Shown here in pieces: positions 1 through 6,169 of a stretch of DNA of 6,379 bases. The stretch is from an uncultured Phascolarctobacterium sp. Its GTDB lineage: Bacteria; Bacillota; Negativicutes; Acidaminococcales; Acidaminococcaceae. Location of the stretch: the NCBI GenBank assembly GCA_937906915.1, contig CALCUU010000160.1, positions 1 through 6,379 on the forward strand, read 5' to 3'. Under the pieces are notes generated by a model. That model was not told where the DNA came from, ran no database searches, and saw only the letters and a program-made list of their open reading frames with translations. How positions within the stretch are numbered: position 1 is the stretch's first letter; each line of letters starts with the position of its first letter. The translations under genes were made by a program, and so were the position numbers.

Positions 1-515
1 TGCAAATTTTAGGACTTATTATTACCTTGGTGACAGTTTTCTTCGCACCAAGCGAAGCAATTTATTATGGTATCCTTACTTTTTTCGGTAGTGCCATGTG
101 GTTGACGTTACTGCTTAAAAAATTATTAGTGCGTGTTCCTGCGGTGGCAGGTATGCTTTCGAGCGTAGTGTGTTACGTTCTTACTAAAGACATTGCTTCG
201 GGCGTGGGGAGTTTCTTTGGGGCAAAGCTTTTTACATTTCCGGAGTGGCTTTATCAAGACTGCTTTGCCATTTTAGGGTTTCACAGTAATAGCTTCTACT
301 CTTCGGACTACGTTCCACTGCTTCCCCACATTTTCGTCTTCTGGTTTGGTATGTACCTCTTCGCCTGGATGCGTGAACACAATCTTACTCATTATTTGAC
401 AGGTGGCAACTATAAAATATTTACTTTTCCCGGAACTCATTCCCTAGAGATTTATATTTTGCATCAGCCCATTCTTATGGGTATCTGCTATTTAATTTTT
501 GGACATACTCCGTAA
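1..515 (+). CDS. DUF1624 / HGSNAT-type membrane acyltransferase, C-terminal part (5' end outside window)
   Basis: The reading frame is open from the left edge (first full codon at base 3), so the TTG at 27 is an internal codon, not a start; only the last 170 residues or so are visible. The protein is strongly hydrophobic with about five membrane segments. Three blocks match my memory of the bacterial heparan-alpha-glucosaminide N-acetyltransferase-like family (DUF1624): IYYGILTFFG (usually FGILHFLG), PLLPHIFVFWFG, and near the C-terminus GTHSLEIYILHQPIL, the family's G-x-HSL-x-IY-x-x-HQP-x-L signature. Such proteins are thought to move acetyl or acyl groups across the inner membrane onto glycans or envelope polymers; the real substrate here is unknown. 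The N-terminal region expected to carry the catalytic histidine lies outside the window, so activity cannot be judged. It precedes tamB on the same strand with a gap of about 107 bases, so co-transcription is possible but not shown. Alternative: another polytopic acyltransferase family. Confidence 0.8.
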   Translation, partial: QILGLIITLVTVFFAPSEAIYYGILTFFGSAMWLTLLLKKLLVRVPAVAGMLSSVVCYVLTKDIASGVGSFFGAKLFTFPEWLYQDCFAILGFHSNSFYSSDYVPLLPHIFVFWFGMYLFAWMREHNLTHYLTGGNYKIFTFPGTHSLEIYILHQPILMGICYLIFGHTP

Positions 516-533
516 AGTTCACAGAAACTTTAC
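512..533. repeat. 8-bp perfect inverted repeat over the acyltransferase stop codon
   Basis: GTAAAGTT (512-519) and AACTTTAC (526-533) are exact reverse complements around a 6-base loop. The TAA stop (513-515) lies inside the left arm. The stem is AT-rich and is followed by CATATAAAAAAGG rather than a T-run, so it is not a convincing Rho-independent terminator on either strand. It could protect the 3' end of the upstream message or attenuate read-through into tamB; this is inference. Confidence 0.45.
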
Positions 534-593
534 CATATAAAAAAGGAAGTATTCCTAGTGTGTCGAATGAATAAAAGTCGAACTATTTTTATT

Positions 594-602
594 TGCTAAA
601 TT
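594..602 (+). promoter_or_regulatory. weak candidate extended -10 element upstream of tamB
   Basis: TGCTAAATT reads as a TGn motif followed by TAAATT (4 of 6 matches to TATAAT). No recognisable -35 hexamer lies 16-18 bases upstream. A transcript starting about 7 bases downstream (near 609) would have a very short leader that still includes the GGAG site at 613-616 and the ATG at 623. The region is AT-rich, so chance occurrence is likely; tamB may instead be read from the upstream gene. Confidence 0.2.
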
Positions 603-612
603 GTTTTTGAAT

Positions 613-616
613 GGAG
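613..616 (+). promoter_or_regulatory. ribosome binding site that favours the tamB start at 623
   Basis: GGAG sits 6 bases before the ATG at 623, a good Shine-Dalgarno spacing. The in-frame upstream ATG at 611 is preceded by AAATTGTTTTTG with no purine-rich site, and its own G begins this GGAG. This favours initiation at 623. Confidence 0.65.
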
Positions 617-622
617 CGCCTT

Positions 623-3600
623 ATGTTAAAAGGAAGAAACCTGATAATAGCAATCGTGGTAGCGTTGTGCGCTGTTTATTACAGCTTCGTTACCAATGTT
701 GCACCTAAATACATAAAGCAAATGATTCCCGTAGCTGAAACCATGGCGCAGGATTATATTCACGGCACAGTGAAGATTGGTGAAATTCACTGGGGTGGTG
801 GTCTTTCTGCGGAAATAAAAGACATCGTGGTTAAAGATAAAGGGCAAAAGGATATCGCTGTTTTGCCCAAGACCGTTGTGCATTTACGTCCTTGGTTGGC
901 GTTGGGCGGTGTAGAAAAGGCGCTGTCCGGCATCGAGCTTTTTAAACCGGAAGTTTTCTTGACCATGGACTTAGAAAAGCAATGGAACCTGCAACATTTC
1001 TTGAAGCCTTCTGACTCTACAGAAACTCCTTTTTACGGACTTTTAGAAGTAAAGGAAGGCTTATTGCACGTGGAAATGCCCGGCGGTAAATGGACCTTTC
1101 CTGTTAGTGGCGAAGTAAATGGCGGGGCTAATCCTAAATTTGCAGTGAATGCAAAGGTTAAATCCGGTAACGATGATGTGCATTTGCAAGGGCTTATTAC
1201 CACTACAGGCGTTGGTAGCCTTAGTTTGAAAACTGCTTCTGTGGACTTGGCAAATTACGCAGCGGCGGCACAGTTCTTAGAAAACATTAAAGATAATTCC
1301 GGATTGATTCAAGATTTGCATTTGCATTGGAACAATAATGGCGAGCGTGTACAAATTGACGGTGCAGGAAAACAAAAAGCTGTAAGCGGCAAGCTGCTTG
1401 TTAATGGCGCTGTTCATAATTTTAAGGTTGATGGTGCTATTAGCGTTATAAATAACGTAATTACTTTAAAGCCTTTGGATTTAGATGTTGATGGTCACAA
1501 ATTAAGCGTAGTTGGCGAAGCTGACTTAGCTGATTTGAAAAATTTAGAAGCCATTACTGCTAAGGGTACTCTTTCCTATGGTGACGGCAAGGTTGCGTTT
1601 AACGGTGGTTACAATGAAGCTGTAAAAGCATTCTTGGCAGAGATTGATTTCCAAAAGGTAAAAATAGCACTGCCTAGTATGCCTGATGATGCAGTTACCC
1701 TTAATGGTGAAATTGCTTTTGTGGCAGATGTTAAAGAAGATGGCGTTGACCTGCAGGCTGCAGCAGATGCCTTCGATTTGAATTGGCGTACCTTAAAAGT
1801 ACATAAGCTTGGCTTTGACGGAACCTTCATCAACGGAGAACTTGACGTTGACCATTTCAGCGCTTTGGCTGGAGAAAATGGTAGTTTAATCGTGAAGGGT
1901 ACTGTGGGTGCGGATAGCTCCTTGAATTTGAGTGGACGTATGGCAGAATTTCCCATTGACCCATTCCTGAGCTTTGCTGGTCAAGAAGGCAGTGGCTTGT
2001 GTTCCACAGGCTTTGATGTTACTGGCACTTTATCTGCTCCTGAATTTGGCGGTATTGTCCAAGTACGCAGAATCAATTTTATGAAGCAAGACGTTGTTGA
2101 GGCTCATGGGCACGTTGCCATGAAGGATAATGTGCTTGCTGTTACCAACTTCATTGCCAACATGAAGCAAGGTCAACATATTTTGAATGGTACTGTTAAT
2201 TTGCAGGCAGCAGAGCCTGTTCTTGACGTGTCCTTAAAAACTGTTGGCGTGCGTGCTGAACCTATCGTTGCCTTAGTAGCTCCGGAAGTGAAGCTTACGG
2301 GTAACGTAGATAACCTTGTGCGTGTTAAAGGTAGCGTTGCTAATCCCTCCGTTGTTGGCCAAGTATGTCTTTATGACGGTAGCGCTCAAGGCGTTTTAGT
2401 AGAAAAGATTCAAGGTAAATACGATTATCAAAATGGTCAAGTTGATTTGCGTGATGTTTTAGTCAAAGCACTTTCCGCAGAGGTAATGCTTAATGGTACT
2501 ATGACTAAAGAACAAAACCTTGATTTTAATATGGAAGCTCATAATGTAAGCTTGGAACGCTTGCCCATTATGGCTAGTGATCTTGATTTACAAGGTCTCA
2601 TCAATTTGAATGGTCACTTAGGTGGCAATCTTACCTATCCTTATTTTAAGGGCGAGGTAGATGGTGAAGAAATCTTTGTTAACGGTGAAAAGTTAACTGA
2701 AATAAGCGGTAGTCTGGAAAGTAACGGACGCGAAACCAACAAGCTGGATATTCGTTTTAAACAACCTTATCCCGATGATGAAAGCAACTATGGTTTATTT
2801 ACCGCTGATTTAAATCTTGATATTACTCAAAAATATATGCAGGGTAAAGTACTGACCTTGTGGGGTAATTTGGGTGGCATCTTGCGTATGGCGAAGCAGG
2901 ACCTTAACATTGACGGTACTGCTCAAGGTGAGCTTGTCTTTTCTCCTAATGGTAAAGGCAGTGGCGTACAAATTGCCATTAGCGCCGATGATGTAAAGAT
3001 TAACGACCTCAATTACTACCGTATGCAATTTAACGGTAAGCTTTTGCAAGGCATTATGCATATTGATGATGTAATGCTGCAAGAGCAGGAAGCAATTGCT
3101 GATAAGGGTATCATCACCGCAGGTGGTATTGTAGATTTGCGCAAGAAGCATTACGATGTATCCCTTTCTGCTGTGAAGGCTAACCCCGGTATTGTGGCTG
3201 CCTTTATGACGGAGCCCCCTGCAATTACCGGTGAAATGGATTTGGATATGTACCTTAACGGTACTTTTGCTGACCCAACAGGTAAAGCAAATTTAGTTAT
3301 AACTAATGGTAGTCTTTCAGGTGTTACTCTGGATAAGCTTGTTGCTAACTTAACTATGGGTGACGACAAAATTAAACTGGATGACCTGGAAGCAATCAAG
3401 GATGTTTATGGCTTCAAAGCCTTTGGCGATATTCCTTTAGACTTGTTGCGTGACAAAGCTAATCGTCGCAATCCCAAGGCGCAAATGAATATCGAAGTTG
3501 ATTTGTCCAATGCTCGTTTGGCAGTGCTGCCTGCGTTTACCAAAATGGTAGAGTGGGGCGATGGGGAAACTCACGGCAAATTAACTTTAGCCGGTACTTT

Positions 3601-4825
3601 GGAAGACCCCTTGGTGTTGGGTTCCATTGTTATTCCTGAGGGTAGCGTTAAAGTTAGAGATTTAGATACCGTTATTGATAAAATTCACGCTGACGTAGAG
3701 TTCCAAGGCAGAAAAGTTGTGCTTAACGATTTGTCCGCTGTGCTTGGCAAAGGTAAGCTTACTGCCAACGGCAGCTACGCTTTACGTGCGGATGCAGATG
3801 AACCCTACAGCTTGAATGTTGTAGCAGACAATGTGGAGCTGGCTTCGGAAATCTTTAGCGGTAAAATCAATAGTAATGTAGAAATAGTACCCCAAGAATA
3901 TCCTGACTTTGCTCGTAAGCAAGGTAACTTGCCTGCGCCTTTGGCTCATCGTCCTTTGATTAAGGGTTTGGTTAAGCTTGATGACGTGCTTATCAATATG
4001 CCTACCATTCCTGAAATGAGTGACGAAGAGAGCAGTAATTATGGTATGGATTTGCAGATTGAATTGGGTGATAAAATTCATCTCTTCAATAAATATCTGT
4101 ATGATATTTGGCTTAGCGGTAATATGCATATTAAAGGAAGTACAATCTTCCCGTTGATAGAAGGTAAAATCAATGCTGATAAGGGAACCATTACTTACTT
4201 GCGTACTCCTTTTACTTTGAAGAACACTTCTATCAACTGGTTAACACCTGGTTCGTTCTTACCTAATGTTAACTTGGAATGTGCAGCTCGCTTCAGTCGT
4301 TATGACATTTATATGCGTGTCACCGGTCCTCTTGAAGAAATGGATTTGCAATTGAGCAGTAATCCTCCTTTGAAGAGAGATACCATCGTGCGTATGCTCA
4401 CCTTGCAACGTGATACTGCAGGCAGTGACGATGTAAGCAGCGAGGATATTCAAAACCTTATGACTGCAGGTTTACAGATGACTGTTTTAGGCGACGTGGA
4501 AATGCTTCTCAAACAAACCTTAGGCTTGGACCAATTCCGTATTTACACAGGTAAGGTTCGTTCCGGCATAGGTTTTGAAAGCGCAAAAGACCGTAGCCAA
4601 GAGCTTACTCAAGACGAAAGAAGTCAATATAACCTGCTTGTAAGTAAGTATTTGAATAATCGCTTCATGGCTGGCTATACAACTAGCTTTGACGGTATTG
4701 ACAGAAGCATTTTTGGGCAGTACGATATTAGCAAGCGTGTCAACATTACCTATTCTAGAAGCTATGATTTGTCCGATGAAGCAGAGGATTGGTTTGGCTT
4801 AGAATATAAGGTAGGCTTTAATTAA
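623..4825 (+). CDS. tamB: TamB family (DUF490) envelope-spanning outer-membrane biogenesis protein
   Basis: A protein of 1,400 residues with the TamB layout. A short basic N-terminus and one hydrophobic anchor (about residues 5-23, NLIIAIVVALCAVYYSF) are followed by a very long repetitive series of short beta strands (GxVxLxG, LNGxLxG patterns) and a conserved C-terminal TamB/DUF490 domain (roughly residues 1000-1400). The domain contains the GKINADKGTITYLRTPF and NPPLKRDTIVRMLTLQ blocks and ends in a beta-strand finish, SYDLSDEAEDWFGLEYKVGF. Family members are AsmA-like beta-groove bridges fixed in the inner membrane and crossing the periplasm. They are implicated in phospholipid transport to the outer membrane and, with TamA or BamA, in outer-membrane protein assembly. 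Length is in the family range (about 1,250-1,500). An ATG at 611 would add four residues but lacks a ribosome site. The frame is intact, with no frameshift. The sigma gene follows after 25 bases, suggesting one operon. An AsmA/YhdP-like protein is the main alternative, but the C-terminal domain fits TamB. Confidence 0.92.
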   Translation: MLKGRNLIIAIVVALCAVYYSFVTNVAPKYIKQMIPVAETMAQDYIHGTVKIGEIHWGGGLSAEIKDIVVKDKGQKDIAVLPKTVVHLRPWLALGGVEKALSGIELFKPEVFLTMDLEKQWNLQHFLKPSDSTETPFYGLLEVKEGLLHVEMPGGKWTFPVSGEVNGGANPKFAVNAKVKSGNDDVHLQGLITTTGVGSLSLKTASVDLANYAAAAQFLENIKDNSGLIQDLHLHWNNNGERVQIDGAGKQKAVSGKLLVNGAVHNFKVDGAISVINNVITLKPLDLDVDGHKLSVVGEADLADLKNLEAITAKGTLSYGDGKVAFNGGYNEAVKAFLAEIDFQKVKIALPSMPDDAVTLNGEIAFVADVKEDGVDLQAAADAFDLNWRTLKVHKLGFDGTFINGELDVDHFSALAGENGSLIVKGTVGADSSLNLSGRMAEFPIDPFLSFAGQEGSGLCSTGFDVTGTLSAPEFGGIVQVRRINFMKQDVVEAHGHVAMKDNVLAVTNFIANMKQGQHILNGTVNLQAAEPVLDVSLKTVGVRAEPIVALVAPEVKLTGNVDNLVRVKGSVANPSVVGQVCLYDGSAQGVLVEKIQGKYDYQNGQVDLRDVLVKALSAEVMLNGTMTKEQNLDFNMEAHNVSLERLPIMASDLDLQGLINLNGHLGGNLTYPYFKGEVDGEEIFVNGEKLTEISGSLESNGRETNKLDIRFKQPYPDDESNYGLFTADLNLDITQKYMQGKVLTLWGNLGGILRMAKQDLNIDGTAQGELVFSPNGKGSGVQIAISADDVKINDLNYYRMQFNGKLLQGIMHIDDVMLQEQEAIADKGIITAGGIVDLRKKHYDVSLSAVKANPGIVAAFMTEPPAITGEMDLDMYLNGTFADPTGKANLVITNGSLSGVTLDKLVANLTMGDDKIKLDDLEAIKDVYGFKAFGDIPLDLLRDKANRRNPKAQMNIEVDLSNARLAVLPAFTKMVEWGDGETHGKLTLAGTLEDPLVLGSIVIPEGSVKVRDLDTVIDKIHADVEFQGRKVVLNDLSAVLGKGKLTANGSYALRADADEPYSLNVVADNVELASEIFSGKINSNVEIVPQEYPDFARKQGNLPAPLAHRPLIKGLVKLDDVLINMPTIPEMSDEESSNYGMDLQIELGDKIHLFNKYLYDIWLSGNMHIKGSTIFPLIEGKINADKGTITYLRTPFTLKNTSINWLTPGSFLPNVNLECAARFSRYDIYMRVTGPLEEMDLQLSSNPPLKRDTIVRMLTLQRDTAGSDDVSSEDIQNLMTAGLQMTVLGDVEMLLKQTLGLDQFRIYTGKVRSGIGFESAKDRSQELTQDERSQYNLLVSKYLNNRFMAGYTTSFDGIDRSIFGQYDISKRVNITYSRSYDLSDEAEDWFGLEYKVGFN

Positions 4826-4835
4826 AATTTTCGGG

Positions 4836-4844
4836 AAGGGAGGT
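4836..4844 (+). promoter_or_regulatory. very strong ribosome binding site for the sigma factor gene
   Basis: AAGGGAGGT is nearly full complementarity to the 16S 3' end, 6 bases before the ATG at 4851. It is far stronger than the tamB site, so the downstream gene in the tamB-sigma message may be translated more efficiently per transcript. The relative yield is inference. Confidence 0.8.
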
Positions 4845-4850
4845 AGAACA

Positions 4851-5483
4851 ATGCTACAAAGCTATTTGGAAGAGCTGCGTAAAACTAAATTGCTGGAGCC
4901 AATGGAAGAACGCTCTTTGTGGGAGCGAGTTGCCTTAGGCGATATGCAGGCGCATCAAAAGCTGATGATTGCTTATCAGCCATTGGTGTTTAAACTGGCA
5001 ATAGGTTTCCAACTTCCGGAGCACGAAACCATGGAACTGGTTCAAGAAGGCATGGTTGGGCTTTTGGAAGCAGCAGAAAACTACGATTACACTCGTGGTG
5101 TAGCTTTTAGTGTGTTCGCTACCTTCCGTATTAAAGGAAGTATGCTGGACTACTTCAAAAAAGCAAATAGTGGCGCTCTATATTTGGAAGGCGATTTAGG
5201 CAGTGGTCTTACGTTGGGAGAGGTGTTGGCTTCGGCGCAGGCTTCTCCTACCGAGCTTGCAGAGCGTCAGCTTTTGCATGAGAAGGTTGCTCAAGCCTTG
5301 GAACGTTTGCCGGAGAAGGAGCAGCAGGTTATTACGGGAATGTACCTTGAAGACAGACCTGCTCAAGCCGTTGCAGAAGCCATTGATGTAAGTCTTGGGC
5401 ACGTATATCGCCTGCAAAAGAAAGGCGTAAGAAGAATTAGAGGCATGCTGTCTCGTTTCATACATGACTTTAATAAAGGTTAA
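4851..5483 (+). CDS. sigma-70 family RNA polymerase sigma factor, compact, lacking most of region 3
   Basis: A 210-residue sigma factor. Residues 1-35 resemble region 1.2 (YLEELRKTKLLEPMEE, then GDMQAHQKL). Residues 36-104 are region 2: the core-binding stretch ELVQEGMVGLLEAAENYD and the -10 recognition/melting stretch RGVAFSVFATFRIKGSMLDY. Residues 113-127 (EGDLGSGLTLGEVL) look like a region 3.2 linker, and residues 145-203 are region 4, with LPEKEQQVITGMYLE and a helix-turn-helix over AQAVAEAIDVSLGHVYRLQKK. The region 3.0-3.1 helices are missing. At the second melting tryptophan of housekeeping sigma (W434 in E. coli RpoD) it has Arg93, and FRIKGSMLDY resembles the RI-x-GAMLDE block of FliA/SigB-type factors, so it is probably an alternative sigma. 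It is not an ECF factor, given region 1.2 and the length. It sits 25 bases after tamB with a strong ribosome site, suggesting co-expression with an envelope gene. Its regulon is unknown. Confidence 0.92.
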   Translation: MLQSYLEELRKTKLLEPMEERSLWERVALGDMQAHQKLMIAYQPLVFKLAIGFQLPEHETMELVQEGMVGLLEAAENYDYTRGVAFSVFATFRIKGSMLDYFKKANSGALYLEGDLGSGLTLGEVLASAQASPTELAERQLLHEKVAQALERLPEKEQQVITGMYLEDRPAQAVAEAIDVSLGHVYRLQKKGVRRIRGMLSRFIHDFNKG

Positions 5484-5488
5484 AAATA

Positions 5489-5509
5489 AGTTTTTACTTT
5501 ACAAAAACT
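5489..5509. repeat. AT-rich 7-bp inverted repeat just after the sigma gene
   Basis: AGTTTTT (5489-5495) and AAAAACT (5503-5509) are exact reverse complements around the loop ACTTTAC. The hairpin would be weak (one G-C pair per arm end) and no T-run follows, so terminator function is doubtful. It begins 6 bases past the stop codon. Confidence 0.3.
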
Positions 5510-5536
5510 GTATTGAAATAGTATCATTGAGTAGAT

Positions 5537-5560
5537 ATAGGCAGAATACTGCACTATTTT
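5537..5560 (+). terminator. candidate Rho-independent terminator after the tamB-sigma pair
   Basis: ATAGGCAG (5537-5544), loop AATA, then CTGC-A-CTAT (5549-5557) forms an 8-bp stem with one bulged A at 5553. It runs directly into TTTT (5557-5560, the first T shared with the stem). The stem is moderately stable and the T-run short, so termination is probably partial at best. Its position, 54 bases after the sigma stop and 14 bases before a TATAAT box, fits the end of one transcript and the start of the next. Confidence 0.4.
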
Positions 5561-5572
5561 GCTCAAAAACGA

Positions 5573-5630
5573 ATATAATCGCCTGAGACAAGGTGTTAAT
5601 CAATAATTCTCAATAGGATTGTGATTATAT
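5573..5630. repeat. dyad with 8-bp arms that includes the TATAAT box
   Basis: ATATAATC (5573-5580) and GATTATAT (5623-5630) are exact reverse complements 42 bases apart. Nested inside are TGAGA (5584-5588) and TCTCA (5608-5612). A second overlapping pair is TAATCA (5597-5602) and TGATTA (5622-5627). CAATA recurs at 5601 and 5611, one helical turn apart. This could be an operator or a leader RNA fold, but the AT-rich composition makes chance a real alternative. Confidence 0.35.
5574..5579 (+). promoter_or_regulatory. perfect -10 box (TATAAT) upstream of the membrane-protein gene
   Basis: TATAAT at 5574-5579 matches the sigma-70 consensus exactly. The hexamers 16-18 bases upstream (TGCACT, CACTAT, GCACTA) do not resemble TTGACA, and the preceding bases are not TGn. 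The promoter may therefore need an activator or be read by another sigma factor. Predicted transcription start is near 5586, giving a leader of about 70 bases before 5658. The likely -35 region overlaps the right arm of the hairpin at 5537-5560. Confidence 0.45.
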
Positions 5631-5643
5631 GTATCTTTGTAGA

Positions 5644-5649
5644 AAGGGG
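5644..5649 (+). promoter_or_regulatory. ribosome binding site for the GTG start at 5658
   Basis: AAGGGG lies 8 bases before the GTG at 5658 and is the only purine-rich site near it. An ATG at 5653 is closer (3 bases) and out of frame. The good spacing for the GTG, and the long intact frame that follows it, decide the start. Confidence 0.55.
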
Positions 5650-5657
5650 TTAATGGC

Positions 5658-6152
5658 GTGGCACAAAATAGTCGTTCTGTCTTTCAACGCATCCGTAGTG
5701 TAAAAAGCAGTTTGGAAAATGCTGAACAAAGCTTTTTGGACAACAATGGTATGCGTGGTGAATTAGATTTAATGCTGGCAGAAGCAGAACTAAAAAATCT
5801 ACGACGCAAAAAGGATTTACCTTGGAGCTGGAATAGGCATGTGCTTGCTATGTTCGTTGCTGCGCTTTTGGCGTTGGCAGGACTTGGCGGTTGGTATTAT
5901 GCCCACGACAGCATTGCAGTTGCGGGTAAGCAACAAAGTCCCGAAGCTGTAAAGACTACCTCTTTAACCAAAGGGGAAGTGGTAACTTCCTTGGAAAGCA
6001 AAAAAACAATAATTCTACCTTTTGGTAATCAAACAATAAATAATGTACCTGCTAATCGGCAAGCGGATTACTCAAAGCAGGTTAATATAACAGAAGCAGA
6101 TATGCGTCACTTGGTGCGGTCTGCTAGGGTAGAGCTTAGTAATTCCAAATAA
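5658..6152 (+). CDS. hypothetical single-pass membrane protein, N-terminus inside
   Basis: I do not recognise this 164-residue protein. Residues 1-58 are charged and probably helical (SLENAEQSFLDN, ELDLMLAEAELKNLRRKKD). A basic stretch, RRKKDLPWSWNRH, comes just before one membrane segment (about residues 62-82, VLAMFVAALLALAGLGGWYY). Residues 83-164 are polar and probably lie outside the inner membrane. The positive-inside rule puts the N-terminus in the cytoplasm. There is no signal-peptidase site and no lipobox. The layout is that of many transmembrane anti-sigma factors, and the gene follows a sigma gene, but no zinc anti-sigma HxxxCxxC motif is present (there are no cysteines at all) and a 174-base gap with its own -10 box separates the two. 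A small envelope-assembly or division-type membrane protein is equally possible. It starts with GTG; the next gene follows after 17 bases and is probably co-transcribed. Confidence 0.75.
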   Translation: MAQNSRSVFQRIRSVKSSLENAEQSFLDNNGMRGELDLMLAEAELKNLRRKKDLPWSWNRHVLAMFVAALLALAGLGGWYYAHDSIAVAGKQQSPEAVKTTSLTKGEVVTSLESKKTIILPFGNQTINNVPANRQADYSKQVNITEADMRHLVRSARVELSNSK

Positions 6153-6157
6153 ACTTT

Positions 6158-6163
6158 AGGAGG
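6158..6163 (+). promoter_or_regulatory. consensus ribosome binding site for the exported protein
   Basis: AGGAGG ends 6 bases before the ATG at 6170, an ideal Shine-Dalgarno site that fixes the start of the last gene. It lies within the 17-base gap after the preceding stop codon. Confidence 0.85.
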
Positions 6164-6169
6164 ACCTAA

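Noticed and set aside
27..29. TTG at 27 as the start of a 162-residue protein
   Set aside because: The frame is open upstream to the window edge with hydrophobic residues continuing a membrane helix (QILGLIIT), so this is an internal codon of a longer gene.
512..540. Rho-independent terminator between the acyltransferase gene and tamB
   Set aside because: The stem is perfect but AT-rich, and it is followed by an A-rich stretch rather than Ts; recorded only as an inverted repeat.
545..583. Short palindrome AGGAA-GTA-TTCCT (544-556) and a GTCGAA direct repeat (562-567 and 577-582) upstream of tamB
   Set aside because: Arms are too short to distinguish from chance in a spacer of this size, and there is no clear promoter for them to regulate.
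626..4453. Minus-strand open frames of 64-115 codons inside tamB (626-883, 1609-1956, 2810-3151, 3151-3399, 3782-4129, 4259-4453)
   Set aside because: They lie antisense to an intact, well-recognised gene, have no family resemblance and no matching operon structure; they are codon-usage shadows.
5196..5465. Open frames on the minus strand (5196-5465) and in another plus frame (5203-5391) within the sigma gene
   Set aside because: Both overlap region 3.2 and region 4 of a clear sigma factor and have low-complexity Arg/Leu-rich or unrelated translations.
4851..5483. Flagellar sigma factor FliA
   Set aside because: Region 2 is somewhat FliA-like, but region 3 is missing and no flagellar or chemotaxis gene is nearby.
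5653..5703. ATG at 5653 opening a 16-codon frame that overlaps the start of the membrane-protein gene
   Set aside because: It is only 3 bases from the purine-rich site and has no recognisable content. A leader peptide cannot be excluded, but nothing supports it.
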